Positions 1 to 23,854 of a stretch of DNA of 64,000 bases are shown piece after piece (within the stretch, counting starts at the first letter, position 1; every line of letters begins with the position of its first letter). A program made the position numbers and the translations under genes. The DNA lies in assembly GCF_004379255.2 (NCBI RefSeq), contig NC_056037.1:36181012-36245011 (forward strand), read 5' to 3'. Under the pieces are notes generated by a model. The model saw only the letters and a list, made by a program, of their open reading frames with translations, was not told the origin of the DNA and ran no database searches. The stretch comes from Salvia splendens (Eukaryota > Streptophyta > Magnoliopsida > Lamiales > Lamiaceae).

Positions 1-300
1 AACACAAATAACATCCACCAAAACATAATAAAAAATAAAGTTTCATGATATCTAATTAATTTACAACATATTATAACAAATTAACAATGTAAATCCATTC
101 ACAAGTCTTCAATCTTCTTCGTTCCACGGGATGAGCTTTGGCCATATCTTTTGGCCATAATTTTTATCATAAGCTTTGAATCAACTTTGTAAAATCTGAA
201 ATACAAAATAATACATAAGTTATGTACAATGAAGCATAGAATATATGAATGTATAAGGAAATAATACATAAGTTATGTATATGTACAATGAAGCATAGAA
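1..300. other. AT-rich stretch, nothing assigned
   Basis: I see no supported gene. On the minus strand a splice-acceptor-like site near position 200 is followed by a short open stretch to about 105, which could be a further exon of the decayed cyclase-like gene to its right, but the translation matches nothing I recognise. An imperfect direct repeat of about 45 bases (ATACATAAGTTATGTA...CAATGAAGCATAGAAT) occurs around 210-300. Confidence 0.3.
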
Positions 301-302
301 TA

Positions 303-510
303 CAATGGTTACCGTTGAGTACTCTGAGGTCAAGGGTATCGGCATCAAAGCCTTGTTCGAAGTAGTTCGAAGTAGAAATGGCCAGGCGCGTCGACGTGAG
401 TGCCGGCGTGGAGCGGCAATTTGAGCTCGGAGAAATTGAAGTCGGAGCCGTTCTTCATGCTCCTGAGCAGCGTGAGGAACTTGCCGAGTCCGTTGGAGGC
501 TTAGAGCTCG
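303..510 (-). pseudogene. cyclase/kynurenine formamidase-like fragment
   Basis: Read on the minus strand, the segment encodes a piece of the plant putative-cyclase family (metal-dependent hydrolases related to kynurenine formamidase). The visible signature is [13 protein letters not shown], the metal-binding H-x-G-T-H-x-D-A-P-x-H block, followed after a frame change by [16 protein letters not shown] short repeated run (acttcgaact twice) sits at the frame change near 355-372 and looks like a small tandem insertion that breaks the frame. A donor-like GTAACC follows the last codon near 303, so this may be one exon of an older gene. No start and no other convincing exons are visible. I call it a gene remnant; a functional gene continuing beyond the left edge is less likely because of the frame break. 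Confidence 0.5.
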
Positions 511-658
511 TGAGATTTAGCCTTTAGGGTTAGAGACTTAGAGTGGAAACCGGAGTTGAGAGTGGAGGAAGAGAGATTGAGAATGGAGGTGGAGAAATTG
601 AGAATGGAGGCGGAGAGGCGGATTGGGAATGGATGCAGAAATTTTTTTAGGGTTAGAG

Positions 659-659
<1 letters not shown>

Positions 660-752
<93 letters not shown>
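660..752. repeat. (AT)n microsatellite
   Basis: About 46 uninterrupted TA/AT dinucleotides. Open frames across it, which give Tyr-Ile repeats, are artefacts of the repeat. Confidence 0.97.
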
Positions 753-757
<5 letters not shown>

Positions 758-769
758 TTATATTAAATA

Positions 770-948
770 AATTCGGTTATTCGGTTTTTCGGTTTTTTTC
801 TTTACCCGAACCGAACCGAACCGAAAAACCGAAATTTTTATATTTTCAAAACCGAACCGAACCGAAAAACCGAAATAACCGAACCGAATTTCAAAATTTC
901 GGTTTGGTTCGGTTCGGATATTCGGTTTCCGGTTTTTTTGCTCACCCC
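770..948. repeat. CGGTT/AACCG-rich low-complexity repeat
   Basis: The segment consists of short runs of CGGTT, GGTTCGG and their complements (ACCGAACCGA), arranged partly as inverted copies, and ends in TTTTTTGCTCACCCCTA. This simple-sequence family is common in plant genomes and is often found at ends of non-autonomous DNA transposons. I cannot define an element with a target duplication here. Confidence 0.7.
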
Positions 949-1886
949 TATGTATTGATAAAAGAATATGCTTGATGTTTGTATCATGTGAGATTAAAGG
1001 TGGAAATTTATATATACGAGTTGTGGCTCATATAAACCACTAAATTTTTCAGGAATAAGATAGCAGTAAAGTTTTGACTGACATGGGTCATAGGAACTCC
1101 ACGTGTTATTAGGTTCGGCGGCTGACGCATATTGACAACCTTCTCCTCCTCATCTTTTTGCATGTAGATAAATGTATAGTATATAGACTAGTGAGAGGGT
1201 TCCACTACTTTACATGATATATGTATCTGATAAGTGTTGGTTTGAACTTATATAATATGGGTGTTCTATGAATTAGACACGTGTATTGATTGCTTATATG
1301 ATAAGGGATTTATTTATTAAAAGAGTATACGTCAGAGGGGTTGAGGTGTGACAAATTATGTTATGACGCAGCATACGGAAAATACTATGCGGATAAAAAC
1401 ATTCGACTATTTAAATGATTGCGTTTAATACCCCTAGTTATACATATCTTTAATTTCTACACATTCATGTACCACGCCAATATATTTATACACTTAACAT
1501 GCCAAAATTCATTGTTATAGAATAATTGTGAAAATTCAAAATTATGATACAATACCATAATTTGAAGTAATGATTAACCAGAAATTAACCACTTTTGATT
1601 TTTACTCAATTTGCAGTTATATTTAGGAGGACATTAATTTCAAATCCTTTTTCCCTTTTACTATCAAAACCTTAATTTTCTTTTCCCCCACGAAAAGAAA
1701 GGAAACCGCCCTTCCCAACAACCGGTTTTGATAAAGCCGGTTTTGAAAAAAACCGGCTTTGAAACGCTTTTAAATATTGCCCCCACTTTTGCATTTCTCT
1801 TCAGGTTCACCAAACCACTTCTTCTCACCACTCTCTTTCGCTCATTCACCAACAAAGGTTTCAGTTTTCGTTTCACTTTCCAGCAA
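949..1886. other. upstream region of GAPC
   Basis: No coding signal. The last 200 bases are pyrimidine-rich and probably hold the promoter and 5' leader of the GAPDH gene. A TATA-like TTAAATA lies near 1769. A repeated GCCGGTTTTGA/AACCGGCTTTGA stretch around 1721-1765 forms short direct and inverted copies. Confidence 0.4.
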
Positions 1887-3781
<1,895 letters not shown>

Positions 3782-4784
3782 AGATGAAGGCCTTTTTTCC
3801 CCCTCTTTATTTCATCTTTCCGGCATTGTTTTGTGGCATTTCCCTTTCTAGTTATGACCGAAGAGTCGAGAGACTTGTAATAATTCATGTGACTGCACCT
3901 CTTTTTAGCAGTTATTTGTGTCGTTACCTTTAAATGAATTTTCCCATGATATTCAAAATGTCACTTTTTTTAAACCAATATTCTGTGCTACTTATTTACA
4001 AGTACTATTTAATTATAAATTAATCATCCATATTAAATGGAGTACTAGACGATGAATCAAACTTGTAAAGTCGGTACAAGAGAACAAAATAAGTAGGTGT
4101 TAGGCAACAACATTGATATCATTGGTCTAAAGAGCAATTTTCCGTAATTTTCTAGAAAATCAAATTCAAAAGTTTGACAACGAATGCGCAAAAATGTTGT
4201 AAAATACTAGTACTAGTATAAGTTTTAATTCTTAAATTGATATTGATGATAACAATTACTCCCTCCATCCAATAAAAATAACACCTTTTATGATTATATG
4301 GTTTTAATACACAATTGGTAAAATAATAATGAAAAATAAGATTCATTACATTAAAAATAAAATAAGTTAACCAAAAAGTATCTATTTGTATGATATAGTG
4401 GAAATACTAAATAAAATAAAATGTATGTCGTGTCACATATATTTTAGCCAAGTAATCTGCAATCTGACCTAAATTAAAAATTTGGGACAGTCAGAAAAAT
4501 TAAAATTTGACGTATGCTATTCAAAACTTTATAAAGTTATGTGCAAAATCAGCAAACTTTCATGTTTAATAAGTGCTATTAAGACTAATCTAGACATTTA
4601 TATTAACAAATAATTATGGATGTAGGAATGGGAATAGCTTTTCACAGACAAATACCAATGTTATACTAGTGAGTCTCTAGATTAAACTGCTAAATGGAAT
4701 TAAATATAGCACAAAATAATGATTTAGTAGTACTGAATGAGAAAATATGTATATTTATAATTAAGTAAAAAACGTTGATGTCGA
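3782..4784. other. GAPC 3' region and AT-rich spacer with Stowaway-like remnant
   Basis: The first 150 bases are probably the GAPC 3' UTR. A Stowaway-type terminus (ACTCCCTCCATCC) starts at 4259; a weak partner may be TTTGGGACAG near 4483, so a degenerate MITE of about 230 bases is possible. No gene is seen. Confidence 0.4.
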
Positions 4785-4858
4785 GGTTTCGTGGTGTAGT
4801 TGGTTATCACGTCAGTCTAACACACTGAAGGTCTCCGGTTCGAACCCGGGCGAAGCCA
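4785..4858 (+). tRNA. tRNA-Val (AAC)
   Basis: A 74-base cloverleaf folds by eye. Acceptor GGTTTCG pairs with CGAAGCC (one G-T pair), followed by discriminator A. The D-arm contains TGGTGTAGTTGGTTATCA, the A-box. The anticodon stem TCAGT/ACTGA carries loop CTAACAC with anticodon AAC. The T-arm has GGTTCGAACCC, the B-box. A T-run lies just downstream (from 4869), consistent with a Pol III terminator. No intron. The sequence matches plant nuclear tRNA-Val(AAC). Confidence 0.95.
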
Positions 4859-6379
4859 TTTTATGAATAATTTTTTTAAAATTCTTTTCTATAGATATGG
4901 AAGTGGGAAATTATTTTCTAGTCGGAGTTGAAATGTAGAAGAGCTAAATAAAAAACAACACTTAATTGTCTATGTAAATACAGAAGTCATACACAAAATT
5001 TATTTTCTTTTTTAAGAGTTTGAGTTTGGGGTGAATTAAAAATAAATAAAATTTGTTTATTTTTCAATAATAATTTTTTTGTTTGAGTTTATTGTGGACG
5101 ATTGAAATTATTATTTACACACCTTATATCACATCAAATGAAATCAAACCTAAACCACATAAGTGAAAACCGATTGAAATTATTTTTTCACATACCTTAT
5201 ATCAGATTAAATGAAAACAAACCAAAATCACATAATCAAACCAAATTATTAGTGTTTGATTTTTCAAGTTTAGTTTCGTTTGGATTTTTTGTTTGGTTCG
5301 GTTTCATTTTATAAAGAATTTTATTTTTTTGGTTAATTCGATATTGGCAAAATTTGAATATGTTCAATTTTATTACTTTGAAAAATAAAGGTATATTTAC
5401 ATAACATCCTTGTTACATATACTAAAAAATATATAATATCAATTTTATTCAAACAAATTGTGTTTATCATGATATGACTAGTATTTTTTTACCATTACAT
5501 GAAATTATTTATTTTAATTTATTTGAAATAAATTGAGTATCTTTTTATCATGGAAAAAGCAGTTTTTCTTGGAGTTGAAATTGAAAATATTCCATTTTGT
5601 TCATTGCCATGAATAGGGTACGAAAATATGTAAAACGAAAATTCAATAAATAACGTTTGAAATACAAATGTTTGAAAAGTAATAAAAGTTTCAACTTACC
5701 ACCTAGCATTCCTCTTTAAGACTTGAACGTTATTATTCAGTTTTTAAGTTTCTGATTATTGGTTGAAATTATAGTAAGTAAAATTTGAAATTATTCTCTC
5801 TTTCTATATCACTACCTTTTCATTACCACCTTTATTCTTCATTTACTTAACTCATTTAAAACAATTTTTTCATAAATCATGTATTGAAAAGAAACGTATC
5901 TACTATTACGGAAAGGTGGGGGGCTGCTGTAGAAAATAATTTAGAGCAAAAAGGGCTCAATCCAGCCGAGCAAAAAAAAAGAAAAATTACACTCTATGAT
6001 TCATCTTTCGCAACAGCCTAAATCCAAATAATGCAAAATTTGTAAAAAAAAGTCGCATTCAAAAATCAAACATTAATTTATACCAATACCAGCAATTCAA
6101 CATTATTAAAAGCAGCTTCTAATGAGTCTAGGTGAGAATTGAGAAACATCGTGAGCATATTCAATATAATTAATAATGTTTAAGCAAAAACCAGTGCGTA
6201 AGAGCAGATTATAATAAACAAAATGAGTTAAATACTTTCAAAGTAAAACACTAATAACATCTAGCAATCAAAACTCGATTATAACAATATAAAACGCGAA
6301 CAGATTATTGGTAGGATTTCTGTAATCTCTCATGCGCAACGCAACCTCCAATCTTCTTCGTCTCACTAACGAGAATGGT
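4859..6379. other. AT-rich spacer and RPSa 3' region
   Basis: No coding signal supported. Around 5100-5330 there are two diverged copies of a phrase containing CACCTTATATCACATCAAATGAAA and a Gln/Asn-poor short frame, which looks like old repeat DNA. The last 350 bases probably hold the 3' UTR of the RPSa gene. Confidence 0.35.
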
Positions 6380-8299
<1,920 letters not shown>

Positions 8300-8379
8300 G
8301 ATTCAGCAGTTGGTTTCTTCGCAACAGAGATTGATTTGCAGAGATGAATATTATAGAAGAAGTGCGCAGTAGGGAGCAT

Positions 8380-8387
8380 AAACCCTA
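8380..8387 (-). promoter_or_regulatory. telo-box (AAACCCTA)
   Basis: AAACCCTA lies 80 bases upstream of the RPSa start codon. Telo-boxes near the transcription start are a known feature of plant ribosomal protein and growth-related promoters. The neighbouring site II palindrome strengthens the reading. Confidence 0.7.
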
Positions 8388-8434
8388 GATTGAAATTCTA
8401 TTTATTAGGCCAAAACTGACAACAGATTAATTGG

Positions 8435-8452
8435 TATTGGGCCGGCCCAATA
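8435..8452. promoter_or_regulatory. site II palindrome in a bidirectional promoter
   Basis: TATTGGGCCGGCCCAATA is a perfect 18-base palindrome containing TGGGCC in both orientations. Site II (TGGGCY) elements bind TCP factors and act with telo-boxes. It lies between the RPSa start (8299, minus) and the divergent start at 8719, so one site could serve both genes. Confidence 0.65.
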
Positions 8453-8718
8453 AATAACACTCAGATTAGTTGAAATTCTATTATTTTAACGCTGAATGAT
8501 TTTTACTTAGTAAAATTCATACTATTTCTTTATTGAGAGTTTGAAACCTAATCTGTGTATCCACGTATGTCGTTAAACCAACGGTTGCTCCTCGTAGACG
8601 CGGAGCATCGGATCCCAACCCCTGCACTGCAAATTTCTTCTCCCCCACAGTCACAGTTGTCACTTCTCAGTTGCACTTTGCATTAGGCATCCAAACAAAC
8701 CTATACACACACAGAGAG

Positions 8719-9361
8719 ATGGCAAACAAGCGGAGCAGAGGCCTCGTATTGTACGGCGACGGGCTGGCTCGATTCATGAGCCCGGCCCAAACTCATCTCA
8801 ATTCGCTCGCTTCTCGGGCTCTCTGCGGTTTCCTCGCCCTCCCTCATTTTCCTCAATCAGGTACTACTAATCTTCTCCTTTTTATTACCTCACCCAATCA
8901 CTCGCACTTTCATTGCCTGTAGATGTCATTTTTTATTTGAAATTTAATTTAGGTGCTGCATTTTCTGTCAAATTTAAATGATGATTGTGAGACTGGAAAA
9001 ATGTTTTATTTGTTCATATTTGATTTGACAGAATAATTAGAAATGAGGTTTGATTTGTACGATAAATTACTCCATCTGTATTTTTAGTCAATGAAAAATA
9101 TTGTCTTGGTCATCACTGAGATAAAAGATTTTCCTTAGAGGGAGAAAGAGAGAGGTTATTTGCTCTCCAGCTTTGATATTGCTAAGATTTTTTATGCTCG
9201 AGTTTAGCTAGGATTTTTTTTCTTGTCTATGTGAATATTTGCATCTCTTGTGTTTTTGAATGTTGAATTTGTTTGGGAATTACATTGCAGAAAATGAGGA
9301 TATGAGGATAGTTAGGGAGTTCGCAGAGTTGCTTGATGCAAACGAAGAATATGAAAGCACG
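8719..9361 (+). CDS. conserved plant protein of unknown function, N-terminal part only
   Basis: Two exons are clear: 8719-8860 and 9291-9361, joined by a GT-AG intron in phase 1. They encode 71 residues starting MANKRSRGLVLYGDG and running through LNSLASRALCGFLALP to REFAELLDANEEYEST. The second exon ends at a good donor (ACG/GTGAGA), so more exons are expected. I recall similar N-termini in longer conserved plant proteins of unassigned function, but I cannot name the family. No continuing exon is visible before the PPR gene that begins at 9876; instead a hAT MITE occupies 9472-9664. The gene is probably truncated, or its later exons are too diverged for me to see. It shares its promoter region with RPSa on the other strand. 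Confidence 0.55.
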
Positions 9362-9471
9362 GTGAGATGCAATTTGATAGAATTGGTTTAATCCCTGTAT
9401 GGTACATGTGATGATCTTGAGTCAGAAGCTAAGCATTCGTCCAATTGATACATGTATATTTTGATTATACA

Positions 9472-9664
9472 CAGGGGCGGAGCCACATGGTCTCCATGTG
9501 GGGCATTTGCCCCCTCTCAAACTTTAACATGTACTACTATATTTTCTTTGATAAATTTGCAACTTTATTCATATTTCTTTATAAATGCCCCTCTCAATAA
9601 CTCTAATTTTTCTCATGTACTATAATTTTGCCCCTTCTAAGGACAAATCCTGGCTCCGCCCCTG
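9472..9664. mobile_element. hAT-type MITE with 8-bp target duplication
   Basis: A 193-base non-autonomous element with terminal inverted repeats CAGGGGCGGAGCCA / TGGCTCCGCCCCTG. It is flanked on both sides by the direct repeat ATTATACA (9464-9471 and 9665-9672), the 8-base duplication expected for hAT transposons. It has no coding capacity. Confidence 0.92.
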
Positions 9665-9875
9665 ATTATACATGGTTGTTGTCATCAATGTTTCAATTGC
9701 TAACTGGTGGAGCTTGAATCTAGAATGTTATAATTATTTGATCATCAATGCTTTTTTGATTATCAGTGTAATCTATACGCATGTTTTGCTTTAACTGTTT
9801 ACATGATCGTAATGAGCTTTTAAAGTGGTTAGGTTTTTCTATAGCTGCAGGCTTGAAAAACGCTAGGATCCCTTC

Positions 9876-11386
9876 ATGGTCATTCGTGGCAGAATCCTCG
9901 CTGTATTCAACAGTTTCCCTCTGTTTCCATCGAAGGCTCGTTTTGCGGTTGTCTCGACAAGCTTCTTTGGTCGTTTGTTTACTTCAGATGTTCCTGCGCT
10001 AGACGGTTATCCCTTGTCTGGCAATCTATCATCTGAGCAACCTGAAAAATGTGGAGACAAGAAAAGGAATCATGATGTTAATGCCATCATCAACAAAGTT
10101 CTCAATGCACAAAGTGAATCCGAAATCTTCCAGTCTCTGGCACAAGACATTGAGTGTAACAAGATACAAATCACGCACAGCTTGGCCAAAAGGTTGCTTC
10201 ATCGTTTTCAAGATGATTGAAGTCTGCAATTGGTATTTTTAGATGGGCGGAAACATGTCAAGGGTATAAACCTTTGCTGGAACATTATGAAAAATTAGTG
10301 GATATATTGGGAAAGATGAAACAAATGGAGAAGATGAAGGAACTAGTTGGGGAAATATGTGAAAATCATCTCATTTCTTTCAATACAATAGCAAAGATGA
10401 TGAGGAGATTGGCTGGTGCAGGAGAATGGAAAGAAGCTGTCAAGATTTTTGATGAGTTAGAGAAATTTGGATTTGGAAAAGAAACCGAGTCTATGAACAT
10501 ACTTCTTGATACCCTCTGCAAAGAACACAAAGTGGAGCAGGTGCGTGCACTATTCTTGGAGCTTAAATCACATATTGCACCAAATGCAAACACCTATAAC
10601 ATTTTTATCCATGGATGGTGCAAAATAAAGAGGGTTGAGGAGGCAGAATGGACTATCCAGGAAATGAAAGGGCGTGGTTTTCGCCCATGTGTCATCAGCT
10701 ATTCTACCATCATAATCCAATTTTTTTGCTCGCAATGCAAATTCGACAGGGTTTGTGAGCTGCTTGACGAAATGGAAGTGCAAGGATGTCCTCCCAATGT
10801 TGTTACTTTCACCACCATTATGAATTCTTTTACGAAGTCAGGTTACATAGATGAAGCATTACGGGTGGCTGAGAAAATGAAAGTAGCAGGCTGCAAACCC
10901 GATACACAGTTCTATAATGCGCTGATACATAGAATTAACCCAAATACTTCAACTTTCAATTCTATGATTGCTATGTTTTGTCATCACAAACAAGAGCAAA
11001 GGGCCCTGGAGTACCTTGGGATTTTAGAACAGTCACCATACTGTAAACCTGATGTTCAATCATTCTATCTGTTGCTGAAGTTGTGTTTTCGAGATGGGAA
11101 GGCATGCAAGTGCTTGAATCTCGTAGATGGCGTGGTTAAGAAGCACCATTTATGTCCTGATCTGGCAACTTATACTCTTTTAATCCATGGATTCTGCAGA
11201 GGAAACAAATATGAGAGGGCATACCAGCTTTTCAAGGAAATGATAGGTCAAAATATAAAGCCTAGATATGTAACATGTTCATTGCTTTTGAAAGAAATGA
11301 GAGAGAAAAACATGTATGGTGCAGCCGAGATGATTGAAGACGTTATGAAGAAAATGAAATCGCCTGGACAGAAAAACTGCAGGTAA
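9876..11386 (+). pseudogene. mitochondrial-type pentatricopeptide repeat gene with a frameshift
   Basis: P-class PPR protein, a helical-repeat RNA binder of organelle transcripts. The reading starts at ATG 9876 (first ATG after an in-frame stop) with a hydrophobic/basic N-terminus that could be a mitochondrial transit peptide, and stops at 10218-10220. The second part is open from 10217 to 11386 in another frame. Across the junction the usual LHRFQDDWKSAxGIFRWAE reading is kept if one G is missing in GATGATTGAAG (about 10216), so a one-base deletion splits the gene. Repeats such as NTYNIFIHGWCKIKRVEEAEW and VVTFTTIMNSFTKSGYIDEA are clear. Near 10925-10940 about 25 residues of one repeat are missing in frame (FYNALIH runs straight into NPNTSTFNSMI). 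No intron in the coding part. Either a pseudogene or a base error in the assembly; the family resembles Arabidopsis At3g04130-like proteins. Confidence 0.75.
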
Positions 11387-11846
11387 ACAACTTACTACTT
11401 TATCTGGAATAGTTGCCCGATCTCTCCCAGCTGATCATTTATTGAGTGTGTTTGTGGCGATATCATAGTTTAATATAAATCACACCCTAGGGCAGGAGAA
11501 AGGAAACTCTTGCTATGGTTTTTGCATATAGTTTTATTTGTACAAAGAGGTCATCTTCGAGCCCCCAACTGTGTTGTTGTAATCTGTGTATTTCTCCTCT
11601 TGGTGCATCAAAAATATATCGAAGAATCATGCTTGATAAGTGATATCAAAGTATGGGTGGACTTGATATGTTGGATTAGGGTGTATTCATTGAATCTTTG
11701 AAGTCATTACTTGTTTTCATTGTTGTTAATGTAGACTAACAACCATTGTGCCTGTGTTTGATCTGAATCCACCACTGATTCTGAAGTTAGGGAGAGTCGA
11801 GTAATTAGACAAGTGTGTGAGTTTACACTAAAGAATGAGTCGTTTC

Positions 11847-11962
11847 TTCATTAATAGAATTGGCCCCTGTGCAGCAATCCTGCTTCGAATGAAGTTTGAA
11901 AAATGTTCATTAGTAGAATTGGCCACTGTGCCAGTCCTGCTTCGAATGAAGTTTGAAAAATG
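11847..11962. repeat. tandem duplication, 2 copies of about 58 bp
   Basis: Copy 1 is 11847-11905 and copy 2 is 11906-11962. Both run from TTCATTA.TAGAATTGGCC to CTTCGAATGAAGTTTGAAAA with a few substitutions and a 2-base length difference. The core TTCGAATGAA contains the palindrome TTCGAA. Confidence 0.85.
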
Positions 11963-13020
11963 TCGCTCGATGGGAGAGACGGGGCAACCAGATACGTTAA
12001 TGTTTCCATGACGTGTCCCATCAGGGATGTGATCTGCATTCCAAGTGAGATCAGTCCAGACTCGTGTTAGGTGGGCATTTGGCGCATAATGATCCAAGTG
12101 GCAGTTGGAGACTTGGGGCCATCTTACGAGACACTCAAGCCAGAGCCAAAACTAGAACCTTTAAAATTTGGTAATGCCTACAGTGAGATATTCATTTTTC
12201 TGATCTGTGCAGCATCTCATTAATTTTTCTGATCCAAGTACATATATATGCTCTTGCAGAAAATTTGAAAGCAAAGACAAAGGCATCAACATCATGTGGA
12301 GATATTTTGGTTTATATTGAATTATCAGCCCAACATACTACCATCAAACATAGTGTACTTCTGCATATGCTAACAAGGAGAGTTTCAAAATTATCATCCA
12401 TTTCATTAATTTTTTGGATCAGTGCACCTATATAATAAATCTGTCTCTTCGACCTTGGTAATTATTTAGGTATTAGACTGTAATTACAATGTTTGATTCG
12501 ATGGATTAAATAATACTGACTGAATCTTATGAATGTTGTTCGGTTGAGTAGTTAATGCCCGATATTTAATCTTGGGATGATGCTAGGTAGAATCAGTTTT
12601 GTTATATGTATCTTAGTCTTACTCCATGACAAATTTAATCTCAAGTAAAATCTTCAACCAATATAGTCTCCAACAAATCTCATAAAAATTAGTGTTCTCT
12701 TTTTTGTCTTTTCCCTCTTCCTCTTTTCTTGTGGAAATATTACTTTCTTGATGAATAGCTTATGTTTTGCTGATCCCATGAATTCTTATGCTGAGCATTT
12801 GACTTCAAAATGCTCAACTTTTTAGGTGTTTCAGTTGATCCCAAAAAAAATCACAATTTCGATAGTCACTGAATGGCCTACTTGATTAAAGGTTGCGGTA
12901 TTTAGAAATAGTCATCTATCTATTATTTAATTTTAGTGGACCTCCCAAAATAATAAAACTTGTCTATTTTTTAATAAATGGAGTATTACCTATAGAATTC
13001 ATAATAAGAAACGATATTCT

Positions 13021-13260
13021 TGGTGGACGTCTACAATTTTTTTAACTTTAAAAAACAAGCCATATTTGGGGGTACAATAGTACCCCTTGTTACGAGATGG
13101 ATCTGCAGGTGTACAAGACAAATCAGAAATGATATATTATTCGTGATTTTCTGAGCGATTAAACCATTTTTAAAGATATAATTTGGAATATTCATGATAA
13201 TTCATCATTATAAATATGGCTTGTTTTTTAAAGTTAAAAAATTTGTGGAGTGTCACACCA
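13021..13260. mobile_element. MITE-like inverted repeat
   Basis: About 48 bases at each end are inverted copies: the left arm runs from TGGTGGACGTCTACAA through AACTTTAAAAAACAAGCC, and the right arm is its complement ending in TGTGACACCA-like sequence. The interior is non-coding. I could not find a clear target-site duplication, so the superfamily stays open. Confidence 0.55.
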
Positions 13261-13525
13261 CATGGGAATACTTTTTCATTTTTCTTTTAGATGTGGGAAT
13301 ACTAGGAAAAGAATTGGCAAAATACATAAATTACTTGATCAGCTGGTCTTTCAAACCTAGAAACATGACATCACTTTGAAGTACAAAAATGACTAAAACG
13401 ACCTGCTTTCAATAAACTAAAATCTTGGTCTAACATCAAATTCTTTCAGCATTTATTTAAAGGTCAAAACTCAATACAAACGCATACGGGCGAGGCGACT
13501 CATGGTGAAAATCGGGAGGAACTTC

Positions 13526-22595
<9,070 letters not shown>

Positions 22596-22688
22596 TGTGG
22601 TAAGAAGGGCGGGGCGGAGGGGGAGAAGGAAACGAGAGGAGAGGAGAGTCGCCACTGAGGAAATATCACAAACAGATTGAGTGCTTTG

Positions 22689-22696
22689 TTTATATA
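22689..22696 (-). promoter_or_regulatory. KAR TATA box
   Basis: TATATAAA on the minus strand, 94 bases before the chosen KAR start codon. This position puts transcription start downstream of the in-frame ATG at 22748 and supports the start at 22595. Confidence 0.65.
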
Positions 22697-23854
22697 CGGA
22701 AAGGTGGGAGCTTGGGTATTTCCGCAGAGACTCTGTTGTCGATGACAACTATGTCCATTTTTTTCCGTTTGCGCCTTTACATAAATTAATTTCTTACAAA
22801 TAAAAATTACGAACTCATTTTCTCTACAAATTGAGATTTGAGGGAACTAACACATGTTTAAATGCGAAACAAATAAAATAGAAAAATAAAATAAAAAGTA
22901 TAATAAGACTATTGTTATTATTAGAAGTGTAATGTGGTTTAAATTTATCAAAATTAAAATAGATGAATTATATTAAACGGACTAAAATATCATAATGAGA
23001 CTATTGTTATAACTAAAGTATATCTCAAATAAAAAAGCAACACGGGTTGTGATTAAAATTAATTGTTGCGAAAACATATTATTTTTTATAAAAATTAATG
23101 TTTCAAGAGAAATTTATCGCTTTTTGTTGACTTCTATCAATCATGGTAATTAAAAACAATTGATTCAAGAGATTGAATTGTAATAAATTCTCAATTGTCC
23201 CACAAGACTAATTTTCAACTAAATTAGTGGTGGTGTGGAAATGATTTAAATGATAATTTTATCTTGTAACTCAACTAAAAGGGTAATGATTTGATTTTTG
23301 TATTGTCTAATTTTTTTTTGTGAGGCTCAAGGGGTGAATGCAATCACATTTGAGATGGGATTCGATAAATTGTTCGAAATCATATTCAGTACCCTTAAAA
23401 TTAAATAATAAAATTAAATTGCAAATTTTGGAGTAGAAGAAAAGAAGGTCAATAAGATTGTCTTTTTAAGCATTAAATGTTTTTCCCTGAACCTATTAAG
23501 TTTAGACTAATTTATTAATGAATTTATTAATTCATAGACAATGTCTACAACATTAATATTGGTTAGCTAAATTTGAATTGAATACTCATCGTTTAACTAT
23601 TAATTTGGTCTATATTATAGTAGCATCCAACTATAGATATTACGGTTAAAAGTAGGTTTTATATAATTTGACCCCTGTTTTTAGTTAATGACTTATAGCT
23701 TCATTGTTCAATACGCATTGCACATGATATTCATCAAACTGAACTTATGATATATAATTCGTTCTAGCATATCCAAACTGAGCTTATGAATTATGCTCTC
23801 GAAGACGAGAGAAACGAAAACTTGTAGCTTTCGTCCCAGAAGTACAACATTTAA
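22697..23854. other. AT-rich spacer between KAR and the Iojap gene
   Basis: No coding signal and no defined repeat. It should contain the distal KAR promoter and, next to 23854, the 3' UTR of the Iojap-type gene. Confidence 0.35.

Larger units (their letters stand above)
11387..13525. other. spacer between PPR gene and KAR
   Basis: No gene is supported. It contains a tandem duplication at 11847-11962 and a MITE-like inverted repeat at 13021-13260, both listed separately. The last 80 bases are probably KAR 3' UTR. Confidence 0.4.

Noticed and set aside
556..975. 139-residue frame with a Tyr-Ile repeat
   Set aside because: It is the translation of the (AT)n microsatellite and the flanking CGGTT repeat, with no conserved protein features.
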